Of a stretch of 64,000 nt of DNA, positions 16,516-24,424 are shown piece after piece. The stretch spans positions 124,001 to 188,000 of the forward strand of contig NZ_BMTF01000013.1 in the NCBI RefSeq assembly GCF_014649535.1, read 5' to 3'. The notes below the pieces were generated by a model, which saw only the letters and a list, made by a program, of their open reading frames with translations, was not told the DNA's origin and did not search any database. The position numbers were made by a program, and so were the translations under genes. The DNA is from Streptomyces gelaticus (GTDB lineage Bacteria; Actinomycetota; Actinomycetes; Streptomycetales; Streptomycetaceae). The first letter of the stretch is position 1; each line of letters starts with the position of its first letter.

Positions 16516-17135
16516 GACCTTGCCCGTCGCTTGCGTCCGCGGTAAGTGTCCGTCACCGCATGGCAGTTGGGGCACAGCAATCTCAGGTTGTCCGGACGAT
16601 TGTCCCACCAGTCGCCATTGATGTGGTCTACCTCAAGCCGGAGTGGCCTGTTGTTCCACTCGGTGCCCGTACCGCACGATACGCAGCGTTCCGGCACCCC
16701 TGTGCGGATGAGCTCCCGGCGGAGCCGGTCGCCGGGGGTCCTGCCGTCCAGTGGCGATTTCAGGGTGAGCAGATCGTCTTGCGGGCCCTTCGGGCGGCGC
16801 GGGGACGTGGAGAAGTGTGATGTGTCGATGCCCAGCGCTGCGATTCGACGGCTGATGTGAGTGTGGTTGCCCCCAACCGGGCTGATGCCAAGGCGCCGGA
16901 GGACATCTTTCATGTTGCTGGACTCGGCGACCACCTCGCGCAGTCGTGCTTCCTGGTGGCGGATCCGCCCTGTCGTGAAATGGGATGTGTCCACCCCCGC
17001 CTCGGTCATCTTCCGGCGCAGATAACTCCGGCTCCCCGGCGTCGGTGTTCCCCCGCACCAGCGGACCGCATCGTTCGCGTTCGTGGTTTTCCGCGCTGCC
17101 TCTTCGAGTAGCTCGCGGGTGTATCGAGCTGCCAC
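16512..17135 (-). CDS. HNH endonuclease with two helical repeat modules
   Basis: A 207-residue paralogue of the following gene. It starts ARYTRELLEEAA, has two modules ending GVDTSHF and GIDTSHF, and finishes with the same HNH/zinc-ribbon: CVSCGTG, LRLEVDHINGDW, DNRPDNLRLLCPNCHAVTDTY. GTG 17135 with a GGAGGGG site 3-5 nt upstream is preferred because it aligns with the paralogue's start; ATG 17159 would add eight residues. Transcribed first, it is joined to its partner by a 4-nt overlap, so the two may work as a pair. Substrate and purpose are unknown. Confidence 0.8.
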   Translation of the reverse strand: MAARYTRELLEEAARKTTNANDAVRWCGGTPTPGSRSYLRRKMTEAGVDTSHFTTGRIRHQEARLREVVAESSNMKDVLRRLGISPVGGNHTHISRRIAALGIDTSHFSTSPRRPKGPQDDLLTLKSPLDGRTPGDRLRRELIRTGVPERCVSCGTGTEWNNRPLRLEVDHINGDWWDNRPDNLRLLCPNCHAVTDTYRGRKRRARS

Positions 17136-17226
17136 GTTCCCCTCCGCATCCGGCCGCATGTTCGCGGCCTCGTACGGATCAACGAGTCGTTTATCGGAGA
17201 GTCACGTCCGATATCCGACAAGATGT

Positions 17227-17276
17227 GGAATGCCCTGTACCGCTTCGGTCGGGGCTGAAGCGGTACAGGGCATTCC
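17227..17276 (-). terminator. Perfect 20-bp hairpin after bcp
   Basis: Arms 17227-17246 and 17257-17276 pair without mismatch around a 10-base loop. It lies 21 nt downstream of the bcp stop and separates bcp from the HNH pair. Confidence 0.85.
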
Positions 17277-17297
17277 GGGGCCGGGCGGACCCCCGCC

Positions 17298-17765
17298 TCA
17301 GATGCCGAGGTCCTTGATGATCTTGGCGACGTGGCCGGTGGCCTTGACGTTGTAGAGGGCGCGTTCGACCTTGCCCTCCTCGTCCACGACGACCGTGGAG
17401 CGGATGACGCCCGTCACCGTTTTGCCGTAGAGCTTCTTCTCGCCGAAGGCGCCGTACGCCTCAAGGGTCTCCTTGGACGGGTCGCCGACCAGCGTGACCT
17501 CGAGGTTCTCCTGCTCGCGGAACTTGGCGAGCTTCTCGGGCTTGTCGGGGGAGACGCCGATCACGTCGTATCCGGCGCCGGCGAGCAGCTCCAGGTTGTC
17601 GGTGAAGTCGCAGGCCTGCTTGGTGCAGCCGGGGGTGAGGGCGGCCGGGTAGAAGTAGACGATGACCTTGCGGCCCTTGTGGTCGGCGAGCGAGATCTCG
17701 TTGCCGTCGGCGTCGGGCAGGGTGAAGGCGGGGGCGGTGTCGCCGGGCTGGAGTCGCTCGCTCAT
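17298..17765 (-). CDS. bcp: Thioredoxin-dependent thiol peroxidase (Bcp/PrxQ)
   Basis: Reduces peroxides with thioredoxin. The 155-residue protein has the peroxiredoxin signature YPAALTPGCTKQACDF, with peroxidatic Cys47 and resolving Cys52 five residues apart, the two-Cys PrxQ arrangement. The catalytic Thr44 is present and the conserved Arg is in VTGVIRSTVVVDEEG. The normally Lys-containing segment reads YPAALTPGCT instead of the common YPKDNTPGCT. ATG 17765 follows GAGGAGAA. It diverges from a DUF3618 gene across 128 nt. Confidence 0.95.
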   Translation of the reverse strand: MSERLQPGDTAPAFTLPDADGNEISLADHKGRKVIVYFYPAALTPGCTKQACDFTDNLELLAGAGYDVIGVSPDKPEKLAKFREQENLEVTLVGDPSKETLEAYGAFGEKKLYGKTVTGVIRSTVVVDEEGKVERALYNVKATGHVAKIIKDLGI

Positions 17766-17893
17766 GGTTCTCCTCGGGTGGCACGTGGGGTGTACGGGAC
17801 CGAGCGTAATAGGGGTGCCGCCGGGTGGGCGGTCGGTCGAGCTGACAGACTGTCGACGAAGGTTTACCGGACGAGGACCATGGAGGCGGCGCA

Positions 17894-18214
17894 GTGTCGG
17901 ATGCCAGGACCCCTGCGCAGATCGAGGCGGACATCATCAGCAGGCGTGAGCAGCTTGCGGTGGTGCTCGATGAGATCGGGGTGCGGGTGCACCCGGATAC
18001 GATCATGGGTGATGTGAAGGCCAAGGCGGTCGAGGCCCTGGACCGGACGGCCGGGCGGGCTTTCGTCGCGGTGAACCGGACGGTGTCGGACGTGAAGGCG
18101 CAGTTCGTGGCCGAGGACGGGACCCCGCGGATGGAGCGGGTGATTCCGGCGGCGCTGTTCGCGGTGGGTGTCGTGGGTCTGGTGGTGGCGTCGAAGCGGC
18201 GCCGAAAGGGCTGA
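17894..18214 (+). CDS. DUF3618 domain-containing membrane protein
   Basis: A 106-residue protein. The N-terminal segment ARTPAQIEADIISRREQLAVVLDEI is the DUF3618 signature, predicted to be a coiled helix. Near the C-terminus is one hydrophobic segment (VIPAALFAVGVVGLVVAS, about 84-101) followed by a Lys/Arg-rich cytoplasmic end. GTG 17894 follows GGAGG by 7 nt. It often occurs next to bcp in actinomycetes, as here. Function is unknown; a membrane-associated scaffold role is possible but not supported by direct evidence. Confidence 0.82.
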   Translation: MSDARTPAQIEADIISRREQLAVVLDEIGVRVHPDTIMGDVKAKAVEALDRTAGRAFVAVNRTVSDVKAQFVAEDGTPRMERVIPAALFAVGVVGLVVASKRRRKG

Positions 18215-18275
18215 TGTCGCGGTCCGCGCACCCCGGAGGGGCGTGTGGGCGCGGCGGGCAGGTAGGTTGCGGGGC

Positions 18276-18614
18276 GTGAGCGAGAACACCGACGACAAGC
18301 TGCCCATCCGCATGCTGCACGACCGTGTGCTGGTCCGGTCCGATACGCCCGAGGGCGAGCGGCGTTCCGGTGGCGGCATTCTGATTCCGGCGACGGCTGC
18401 GGTCGGCCGTCGGCTGTCCTGGGCCGTGGTGGTTGCGGTCGGCCAGAACGTGCGGACGGTGGAGCCGGGTGACCGGGTGCTGTACGACCCCGAGGACCGT
18501 GCGGAGGTGGAGGTGCGTGGTGTGGCGTATGTGCTGATGCGTGAGCGCGATCTGCATGCGGTGGCGGCGGACCGGTTCGAGGGGTCGGTGGATTCGACCG
18601 GGCTGTACCTGTAG
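18276..18614 (+). CDS. GroES-family co-chaperonin-like protein
   Basis: A 112-residue protein of the GroES/Cpn10 fold: MLHDRVLVRSDTPEGERRSGGGILIPATAAVG matches the Cpn10 N-terminal strand and mobile loop, and VGQNVRTVEPGDRVLY the later strands. It is longer and more divergent than housekeeping GroES and has no GroEL gene nearby, so it is probably a specialised paralogue rather than the main co-chaperonin. A TAGGTT box lies 7 nt before GTG 18276 without a ribosome site, suggesting a leaderless transcript. An intrinsic terminator with a T run follows. Confidence 0.82.
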   Translation: MSENTDDKLPIRMLHDRVLVRSDTPEGERRSGGGILIPATAAVGRRLSWAVVVAVGQNVRTVEPGDRVLYDPEDRAEVEVRGVAYVLMRERDLHAVAADRFEGSVDSTGLYL

Positions 18615-18662
18615 CTCCTGCCCGGTCCGTATCCCTGATCCCTGCCGTGGTTGTGGGTGCTT

Positions 18663-18692
18663 GGCCTGGTGACCGATGTCACCAGGCCTTTT
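18663..18692 (+). terminator. Intrinsic terminator with U-tract
   Basis: GGCCTGGTGAC pairs with GTCACCAGGCC around CGAT, then TTTT. This is one of the few terminators here with a clear T run. It isolates the GroES-like gene from the riboswitch promoter. Confidence 0.85.
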
Positions 18693-18718
18693 ACATGTTC
18701 TTTGCTACGGTGGGGGCA

Positions 18719-18759
18719 CCCGACGAGACGCGCCGTACCGGGCTTCGAAAAGACGACGC
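18719..18759 (+). ncRNA. Guanidine-III-type riboswitch (ykkC-III class)
   Basis: A 41-nt element 42 nt before an SMR exporter gene. It has the same length and layout as the Thermobifida fusca guanidine-III aptamer as I remember it: CCCG/CGGG outer stem, the conserved GACGAG, GCGCCGTAC, and a final AAGACGACGC that pairs back to GCGCCGT to make the pseudoknot (one C-A mismatch). It would sense guanidinium and, since the element lies close to the ribosome site, probably control translation. Seen: sequence match and position. Not tested: ligand binding. Confidence 0.85.
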
Positions 18760-18801
18760 ACCCGTGTTGTCCGCGTGTTCTGTTTCGTCGGAGGTGCCGT
18801 C

Positions 18802-19122
18802 ATGGCGTGGGTTCTGCTGGTGGTCGCCGGTCTGCTGGAAGTGGCCTGGTCGATAGGGATGAAGTACACCGAGGGGTTCACCCGGCTGTGGCCGAGCGTG
18901 TTCACGGGTCTCGGGATCGTGGCGAGCATGGTGATGCTGTCCCATGCGGCCAGGACGCTGCCGATCGGTACGGCGTACGGCGTGTGGGTGGGGATCGGTG
19001 CGGCCGGTGCGGCGGTGCTGGGCATGGTCGTGCTGAACGAGCCGGTGACCGCCGCCCGGATCTTCTTCGTCTGTCTGTTGCTGGTTGCCGTCGTGGGGCT
19101 GAAGGCGACGTCGGGTCACTGA
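18802..19122 (+). CDS. sugE: SMR-family guanidinium exporter (Gdx/SugE type)
   Basis: A 106-residue, four-helix small multidrug-resistance protein. AGLLEVAWSIGMKYTEGFTRLWPS carries the essential membrane glutamate and the SugE/Gdx-type WxxGxKYTxGFTR motif, and GTAYGVWVGIGAAGAAVLGM forms helix 3. Gdx proteins export guanidinium ion in exchange for protons. The guanidine-III-like riboswitch just upstream strongly supports this substrate. ATG 18802 follows CGGAGG. Its last seven bases overlap the end of the convergent PBP gene. Only one SMR gene is present, consistent with a homodimeric Gdx. Confidence 0.92.
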   Translation: MAWVLLVVAGLLEVAWSIGMKYTEGFTRLWPSVFTGLGIVASMVMLSHAARTLPIGTAYGVWVGIGAAGAAVLGMVVLNEPVTAARIFFVCLLLVAVVGLKATSGH

Positions 19123-21488
19123 CTCGGGGCGGGGGTGCCCCGGGGGCCGGGGAGGAATCCGTTGCTGTCCCCGCCGGTGTTGTCGTCGTGGGGGTCGCCG
19201 TTGTCGCCGCCGCCGTTGTTCGTGCTGCCTTGGGCCGGGGTGTTGGTGTTCGTGCCGCCGGTGGCCGGTTCGTTGGATCCGGGGGTCGAGGGTTCGCCGG
19301 GCGGGGTGGTTCCGGGGCTGTTCGGTGGGGTGCCGGAGCTGGTTTCGGAGGGTGTTGTGGTGTTCTGCGGGCCGGTTTCCTCGTCGGTGGGCGGGGTGGG
19401 TTCCTCGGCGCCGCTTTCGAGTTCGAGGTCGAAGTTCCTGGCCGGGGTGGATCGCAGGGCGGCTTCGGTGTACTGGGCCCAGGTCTGGGCGGGTGCGCCG
19501 CTGCCGTTGATGCGGGCGAGTCCGAGTGCCCCGTACAGCGGTTTCTGTACGCCGGTCTCGGGGTCCTGGCCCATGACCGCGATCACGGTGGCGAGGTCGG
19601 GGGTGTAGCCGGCGAACCAGGCCGCCTTGTCCTCCTCGGCGGTGCCGGTCTTGCCTGCGGCGGGGCGCCCCGCGCCCTGGGCGGCGGTGCCGCTGCCGTC
19701 CTCGACGACGCTCTGGAGGATCGAGGTCGTGGTGTCGGCGGCCGTGCGGTGGACTGTCTGTTCGGTGTGCCGGCTGTCGGGGAGCTCGATGTCCTCGCCG
19801 CCCTTGCTGATCCGTTCGACGAGGGTGTACGCGCCGTGCCGGCCGTGGTTGGCGAGGGTGGCGTACGCCTCGGTCATGTCCAGGACGCTGGCGGTGGAGA
19901 CGCCGAGGGCGATGGAGGGGTATGCGGTGAGGTCGGGGGTGTTCTTCGGGAGGCCGAGGTCGATGGCGGTCTGTTTGACCTTGTCCGGGCCGACGTCCTC
20001 GGCCATCTGGGCGTAGACGGCGTTGACGGACTTGTCGGTGGCGGTGGTGACGGTGATGGGCCCGTAGTCGATGTCGTCCTCGTTGGCGGGGGCGTATCCG
20101 GTGGGTCCGTCGGGGCCCTGGACCATGCGTTTGTCGGTGCCGTCGTAGATGGTGCGGGGGGTGATGCGACGGCCGTCCTGGGTGGTGGAGCTGTTGACGA
20201 CGGCGGCGGTGAAGACGAAGGGCTTGAAGGTGGAGCCGACCTGGTAGTCGCGCCGGGTCGCGTTGTTCACGTACTGCTTGGTGTAGTCGATGCCGCCGTA
20301 CATGGCGACGACCCGGCCGGTGCCGGGGTCGATGGAGGCGCCGCCGACGCGGACGTTGCGGTCGGCCGGGCGGTCGGGGCTGGTGTAGGTCATGACGTTG
20401 TCGTCGACGGCCTTGACGAGCGCGTTCTGCTTCTTCTTCGCCAGGGTGGTGGTGATGCGGTAGCCGCCGGTGGCGAGGGTGTTCTCGTCGATGATGTCGT
20501 TGCCGGTGAGGTAGTCCTCGACGGCCTGGACGATGTAGCCGCGTTGTCCGGAGAGTCCGGTGGGCGGCTTGATCCTGCCGGGCTGGGGGAACTTCATCGT
20601 GGCGCGTTCGTCCGCGCCGAGCCATTTCTCCTTGACCATGCCGTCGAGTACGTAGTTCCAGCGTCCGAGGGCGGCGGCCTTGTTCTCGGGGTGGGCGACG
20701 ACGTCGTATTTGCTGGGGGCGTTGAGCAGGGAGGCGAGGTAGGCGCCCTCGGCGGTGGTGATGTCGCCGATGTCCTTGGAGTAGTAGGCCTGGGCGGCGG
20801 CCTGGATGCCGTAGGCGTTGCGGCCGAAGTAGCTGGTGTTGAGGTAGCCCTTGAGGATCTGCTCCTTGGACTCCTCGCGGTTGAGTTTGACCGCGATGAA
20901 GAACTCCTTGATCTTGCGGACGACGGTCTGTTCCTGGCCGAGGTAGTAGTTCTTGACGTACTGCTGGGTGATCGTCGAGCCGCCCTGCTTGCCCTTGCCG
21001 GTGAGTGTGTTGAAGGCGGCGCGGGTCATGGCCTTGAGGTCGACGGCCCGTTCGGAGTAGAAGTCGCGGTCCTCCGCGGCGAGGACGGCGTGCTGGACGG
21101 TGAGCGGTACCTGGGCGAGCTTGACGTTCTCCCGGTTGACCTCGCCGGAGCGGGCGAGGACGCTGCCGTCCTCGTAGAGGTAGACGTTGGACTGTGCGGT
21201 GGCGCTGGTGTTGGCGGCCGGGATGTCGACGAGTGCGTACCCGGCGATGAAGCCGCCGATCAGGAGTGCGGCGACGAAGAGGACGGAGCCGAGGACCATC
21301 CGCCAGGTGGGGACGGCGCGGCGCCATCCGGTGCGCTTGGCCTTCTTCGTCCTGCCGCTTTCGTTTCCGTCGCCGGGTTCGCCGGACGTTGCGCCGGACG
21401 CACCGGCGCTGCCGTGGGCGGCCGGATCCCTGGGGGCCCGTCCCCGGGGATAGTGTTCCCCGCTCGGCTGCTGTGGCTCGTCGCTCAT
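19116..21488 (-). CDS. Class A penicillin-binding protein (glycosyltransferase/transpeptidase)
   Basis: A 790-residue bifunctional peptidoglycan synthase. A basic cytoplasmic N-terminus precedes one membrane segment (about 64-88). The GT51 domain shows AAEDRDFYSE and GGSTITQQYVKNYYLG; the transpeptidase domain has the acylation motif STFKPF (about 415), SVN in TDKSVNAVYA and KTGTAEE (about 612). The last 90 residues are a Gly/Pro/Thr/Asn-rich low-complexity tail, probably spanning the wall. ATG 21488 is the only start consistent with the cytoplasmic tail. It is convergent with the SMR gene, with a 7-nt coding overlap. Which of the several streptomycete class A PBPs it is cannot be told. Confidence 0.94.
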   Translation of the reverse strand: MSDEPQQPSGEHYPRGRAPRDPAAHGSAGASGATSGEPGDGNESGRTKKAKRTGWRRAVPTWRMVLGSVLFVAALLIGGFIAGYALVDIPAANTSATAQSNVYLYEDGSVLARSGEVNRENVKLAQVPLTVQHAVLAAEDRDFYSERAVDLKAMTRAAFNTLTGKGKQGGSTITQQYVKNYYLGQEQTVVRKIKEFFIAVKLNREESKEQILKGYLNTSYFGRNAYGIQAAAQAYYSKDIGDITTAEGAYLASLLNAPSKYDVVAHPENKAAALGRWNYVLDGMVKEKWLGADERATMKFPQPGRIKPPTGLSGQRGYIVQAVEDYLTGNDIIDENTLATGGYRITTTLAKKKQNALVKAVDDNVMTYTSPDRPADRNVRVGGASIDPGTGRVVAMYGGIDYTKQYVNNATRRDYQVGSTFKPFVFTAAVVNSSTTQDGRRITPRTIYDGTDKRMVQGPDGPTGYAPANEDDIDYGPITVTTATDKSVNAVYAQMAEDVGPDKVKQTAIDLGLPKNTPDLTAYPSIALGVSTASVLDMTEAYATLANHGRHGAYTLVERISKGGEDIELPDSRHTEQTVHRTAADTTTSILQSVVEDGSGTAAQGAGRPAAGKTGTAEEDKAAWFAGYTPDLATVIAVMGQDPETGVQKPLYGALGLARINGSGAPAQTWAQYTEAALRSTPARNFDLELESGAEEPTPPTDEETGPQNTTTPSETSSGTPPNSPGTTPPGEPSTPGSNEPATGGTNTNTPAQGSTNNGGGDNGDPHDDNTGGDSNGFLPGPRGTPAPSQ

Positions 21489-21669
21489 TTACGTGCAGAC
21501 TCCTCGGCCGCGGTCAGTTCCCCCATAGTGCCCTTTTCTGCGGAATAAGCACCGGATCGACCCCGGATAGGCCCCCGAAAAGCGGTCGCGGTGGCCGTCC
21601 CCGCTGGACTAGGGTCGTGCGCTTTGGTGTCCGAAGCCGTTGGGCACCTGGCGATGGGGGGTGTGTGCG

Positions 21670-22470
21670 GTGCGGCTTTACGCGGTGGTGGCGGCGGGAC
21701 AGTTCCGGCGCTTCGCCACCTACCGGACCGCCACGGCGGCCGGAGTCTTCACCAACACCGTCTTCGGGTTCATCCTCGCGTACACCTATGTGGCGTTGTG
21801 GGACGAGCGGCCGCAGCTCGGTGGTTACGACATGTCCCAGGCGCTCAGCTATGTCTGGCTGGGGCAGGCGCTGCTGATGACCTGTTCCATGATGGGCGGC
21901 GGTTTCGAGGACGAGCTGATCGAGCGGATCCGCACCGGCGACATCGCGGTCGACCTCTACCGGCCCGCCGATCTCCAACTGTGGTGGCTCGCGGGTGATC
22001 TGGGCCGTGCCGCTTTCCATCTGCTGGGGCGCGGCATCGTGCCGATGCTGGTGGGATCGCTCGCCTTCGATCTGGCGCTGCCCTCCTCGCCGGGGATCTG
22101 GATGGCTTTCCTTCTGTCGGTGGCGCTCGGTGTCGTGGTCAGTTTCGCGATCCGTTTTCTGGTGGCGCTCTCCGCGTTCTGGCTGCTGGACGGGGCGGGG
22201 GTGGCGCAGATGGCCTGGCTGGCGGGGATGTTCTTCTCCGGGATGCTGCTTCCGCTGACGTTGTTCCCCGGGGTGTTGGGGGACGTCGCGCGGGCGTTGC
22301 CGTGGTCGTCGCTGCTCCAGGTGCCGGTCGATGTGTTCCTCGGCAAGTACCCGGGGTGGGAGCTGGTGCGGGCGTACGCCTTCCAGGCGGGCTGGGCGGT
22401 GGCGCTGCTGCTGGTGGGGCGGATGGTGCAGTCGGTGGCGACGCGGAGGGTGGTGGTCCAGGGTGGCTGA
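21670..22470 (+). CDS. ABC-2 type transporter permease, subunit 1
   Basis: A 266-residue membrane protein with six hydrophobic segments, of the ABC-2 (DUF990-like) type. Landmarks are RTATAAGVFTNTVFGFI, GGFEDELIERIRTGDIAVDLYRPADLQ (a cytoplasmic coupling region also seen in the next permease) and the AWLAGMFFSGMLLPLTLFP helices. GTG 21670 is preferred (GGGGGG 8 nt upstream); GTG 21661 is possible. It is the first gene of a three-gene exporter operon with the second permease overlapping its end by eight bases. Substrate unknown. Confidence 0.88.
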   Translation: MRLYAVVAAGQFRRFATYRTATAAGVFTNTVFGFILAYTYVALWDERPQLGGYDMSQALSYVWLGQALLMTCSMMGGGFEDELIERIRTGDIAVDLYRPADLQLWWLAGDLGRAAFHLLGRGIVPMLVGSLAFDLALPSSPGIWMAFLLSVALGVVVSFAIRFLVALSAFWLLDGAGVAQMAWLAGMFFSGMLLPLTLFPGVLGDVARALPWSSLLQVPVDVFLGKYPGWELVRAYAFQAGWAVALLLVGRMVQSVATRRVVVQGG

Positions 22471-23368
22471 CACGACCGGTGCGGTGGAGGTGGCGGGGGC
22501 GGCGGACGCTTCCGGGGGCCGGCCCGCGCAGTGGCCCGAGGAGGTGTTCGTCCGCCGGCCGAGGTTCGTCGAGGGTGTCCGGGCGTACGGGCTGATCGCG
22601 ATGATGTGGCTGCGTTCGACGATGGCGTACCGTGCCTCGTTCGCCTTGACGGTGTTCGGGAACTTCGCGGCGACCGCCTTCGACTTCGTTGCGATCCTGC
22701 TGATGTTTTCGCACGTGGACCGGCTGGGCGGCTACACACTGCCCGAGATCGCGCTGCTGTACGGGGTGTCGGGCACCGCGTTCGGTCTCGCCGATCTGTT
22801 GCTGGGCTCGATGGACCGGCTGGGCGCGCGGGTGCGCGACGGCACGCTGGACACCCTGCTGGTGCGGCCGGTCCCGGTGCTCGCCCAGGTGGCGGCGGAC
22901 CGGTTCGCGCTGCGCAGGCTGGGGCGGGTGTTCCAGGGGGTGCTGGTGCTGGGGTATGCGCTGGTGGTGCTGGACATCGAGTGGACGCCGCTGAAGGCGG
23001 CGATGGTGCCGATGATGCTGTTGAGCGGGGCGGCGGTCTTCGGGGCGCTGTTCGTGGCCGGGGCGGCGTTCCAGTTCGTCGCGCAGGACGCCGCACAGGT
23101 GCAGAACGCCTTCACGTACGGCGGGAACACACTGCTCCAGTACCCGCCGTCGGTCTTCGCGAAGGATCTGGTGCGCGGGGTGACGTTCGTGGTGCCGCTG
23201 GCCTTCGTGAACTGGCTGCCGGCGCTGTACGTGCTGGGCCGGGAGTATCCGTTGGGTCTGCCGGACTGGGTGGCGTTCCTGCCCCCGGTGGTGGCGGGCC
23301 TGTTCTGGTTGCCGGCCGGTCTGGGCTGGCGTGCGGGGCTGCGCGCGTACCGCAGCACAGGAAGCTGA
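22463..23368 (+). CDS. ABC-2 type transporter permease, subunit 2
   Basis: A 301-residue permease that probably pairs with the preceding one as a heterodimer. The N-terminal 45 residues are cytoplasmic; six hydrophobic segments follow. The coupling segment SMDRLGARVRDGTLDTLLVRPVPVLAQ corresponds to the equivalent part of subunit 1. GTG 22463 overlaps the upstream stop. The gene ends 29 nt before the ATPase start. The pattern of two permeases then an ATPase is typical of DUF990/ABC-2 exporters. Confidence 0.88.
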   Translation: MADTTGAVEVAGAADASGGRPAQWPEEVFVRRPRFVEGVRAYGLIAMMWLRSTMAYRASFALTVFGNFAATAFDFVAILLMFSHVDRLGGYTLPEIALLYGVSGTAFGLADLLLGSMDRLGARVRDGTLDTLLVRPVPVLAQVAADRFALRRLGRVFQGVLVLGYALVVLDIEWTPLKAAMVPMMLLSGAAVFGALFVAGAAFQFVAQDAAQVQNAFTYGGNTLLQYPPSVFAKDLVRGVTFVVPLAFVNWLPALYVLGREYPLGLPDWVAFLPPVVAGLFWLPAGLGWRAGLRAYRSTGS

Positions 23369-23397
23369 TCCACAAAGAACGGGACAGGGCATCGGAC

Positions 23398-24384
23398 ATG
23401 GAAGCGCAAACCCCTACCGGCTTCATCGAGCTCGATCAGGTGGAGAAGGTCTTCGACGTGCGTCGCAAGACCGGTTTCATGCGCGGTGAGCGCCATCGGG
23501 TGCGGGCGGTCGACTCGATCAGCTTCCGTGTCGCACGCGGCGAGATGGTCGGTTACATCGGCCCGAACGGTGCCGGGAAGTCGACCACGATCAAGATGCT
23601 GACCGGCATCCTCACGCCGAGCGGTGGCCGGCTGCGGGTGGCGGGGATCGATCCTTCGCGGGAGCGTACGAGGCTGGCGCACCGGATCGGTGTGGTGTTC
23701 GGCCAGCGCACCACGCTGTGGTGGGATCTGCCGCTGCGCGACTCGTACCGGCTGATGCACCGGATGTACCGGATTCCCGACGCGCGTTACCGGGAGAATC
23801 TGGAGCGTTGTGTCGAACTCCTCGATCTGGGTGAGCTGTTGGACGTTCCCGTGCGGCAGTTGTCGTTGGGGCAGCGGATGCGTGGTGACATCGCGGCGGC
23901 GCTGTTGCACGATCCCGAGGTGCTGTATCTGGACGAGCCGACGATCGGGCTGGATGTCGTCTCCAAGTCCAGGGTGCGTGGCTTCCTGCGGGATCTGAAC
24001 GCCGAGCGCGGTACGACGGTGCTGCTCACGACCCATGATCTGACGGACATCGAGCAGCTCTGCAAGCGTGTGATGGTGATCGACCACGGCCGGCTGATGT
24101 ATGACGGTGCCCTTGCCGGGCTGCACGAGGTGGGGGAGAGCGAGCGGACGCTGGTGGTCGATCTGGAGCGTCAACTGCCGCCGATCCGGCTTGAGTCGGC
24201 GCCCTCGGTGCGTACGGTGAAGGTGGAGGGGCCGCGGCAGTGGCTGGCCTTCCCGGCTTCGGAGTCGGCCGCTCCGCTGGTGGCCCGGATCGCCGCGGAC
24301 TACCCGTTGGTCGACCTGTCGGTGCGGGAGCCGGACATCGAGGCCGTGATCGCGAAGATGTATGAGTCCGCCGGCGGCATGTAG
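23398..24384 (+). CDS. ABC transporter ATP-binding protein
   Basis: A 328-residue ATPase that powers the two permeases before it. Walker A is GPNGAGKST, the Q-loop VVFGQRTTLWWDLPLRDS, the signature LSLGQRMR, Walker B VLYLDEPT, and the switch histidine TTHD. The LSLGQ signature and FGQR Q-loop are characteristic of the ABC-2 group with DUF990 permeases. A C-terminal extension of about 90 residues after the ATPase core is probably regulatory. It has no good ribosome site, so translation may depend on coupling to the permease upstream. Confidence 0.93.
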   Translation: MEAQTPTGFIELDQVEKVFDVRRKTGFMRGERHRVRAVDSISFRVARGEMVGYIGPNGAGKSTTIKMLTGILTPSGGRLRVAGIDPSRERTRLAHRIGVVFGQRTTLWWDLPLRDSYRLMHRMYRIPDARYRENLERCVELLDLGELLDVPVRQLSLGQRMRGDIAAALLHDPEVLYLDEPTIGLDVVSKSRVRGFLRDLNAERGTTVLLTTHDLTDIEQLCKRVMVIDHGRLMYDGALAGLHEVGESERTLVVDLERQLPPIRLESAPSVRTVKVEGPRQWLAFPASESAAPLVARIAADYPLVDLSVREPDIEAVIAKMYESAGGM

Positions 24385-24424
24385 GGCTGTGACGGCGGCA
24401 CGGACGTTCCATAGGCTGCGCGGT

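Noticed and set aside
18651..21548. 965-codon frame on the plus strand
   Set aside because: Antisense to the class A PBP; Gly/Val/Asp repeats without motifs.
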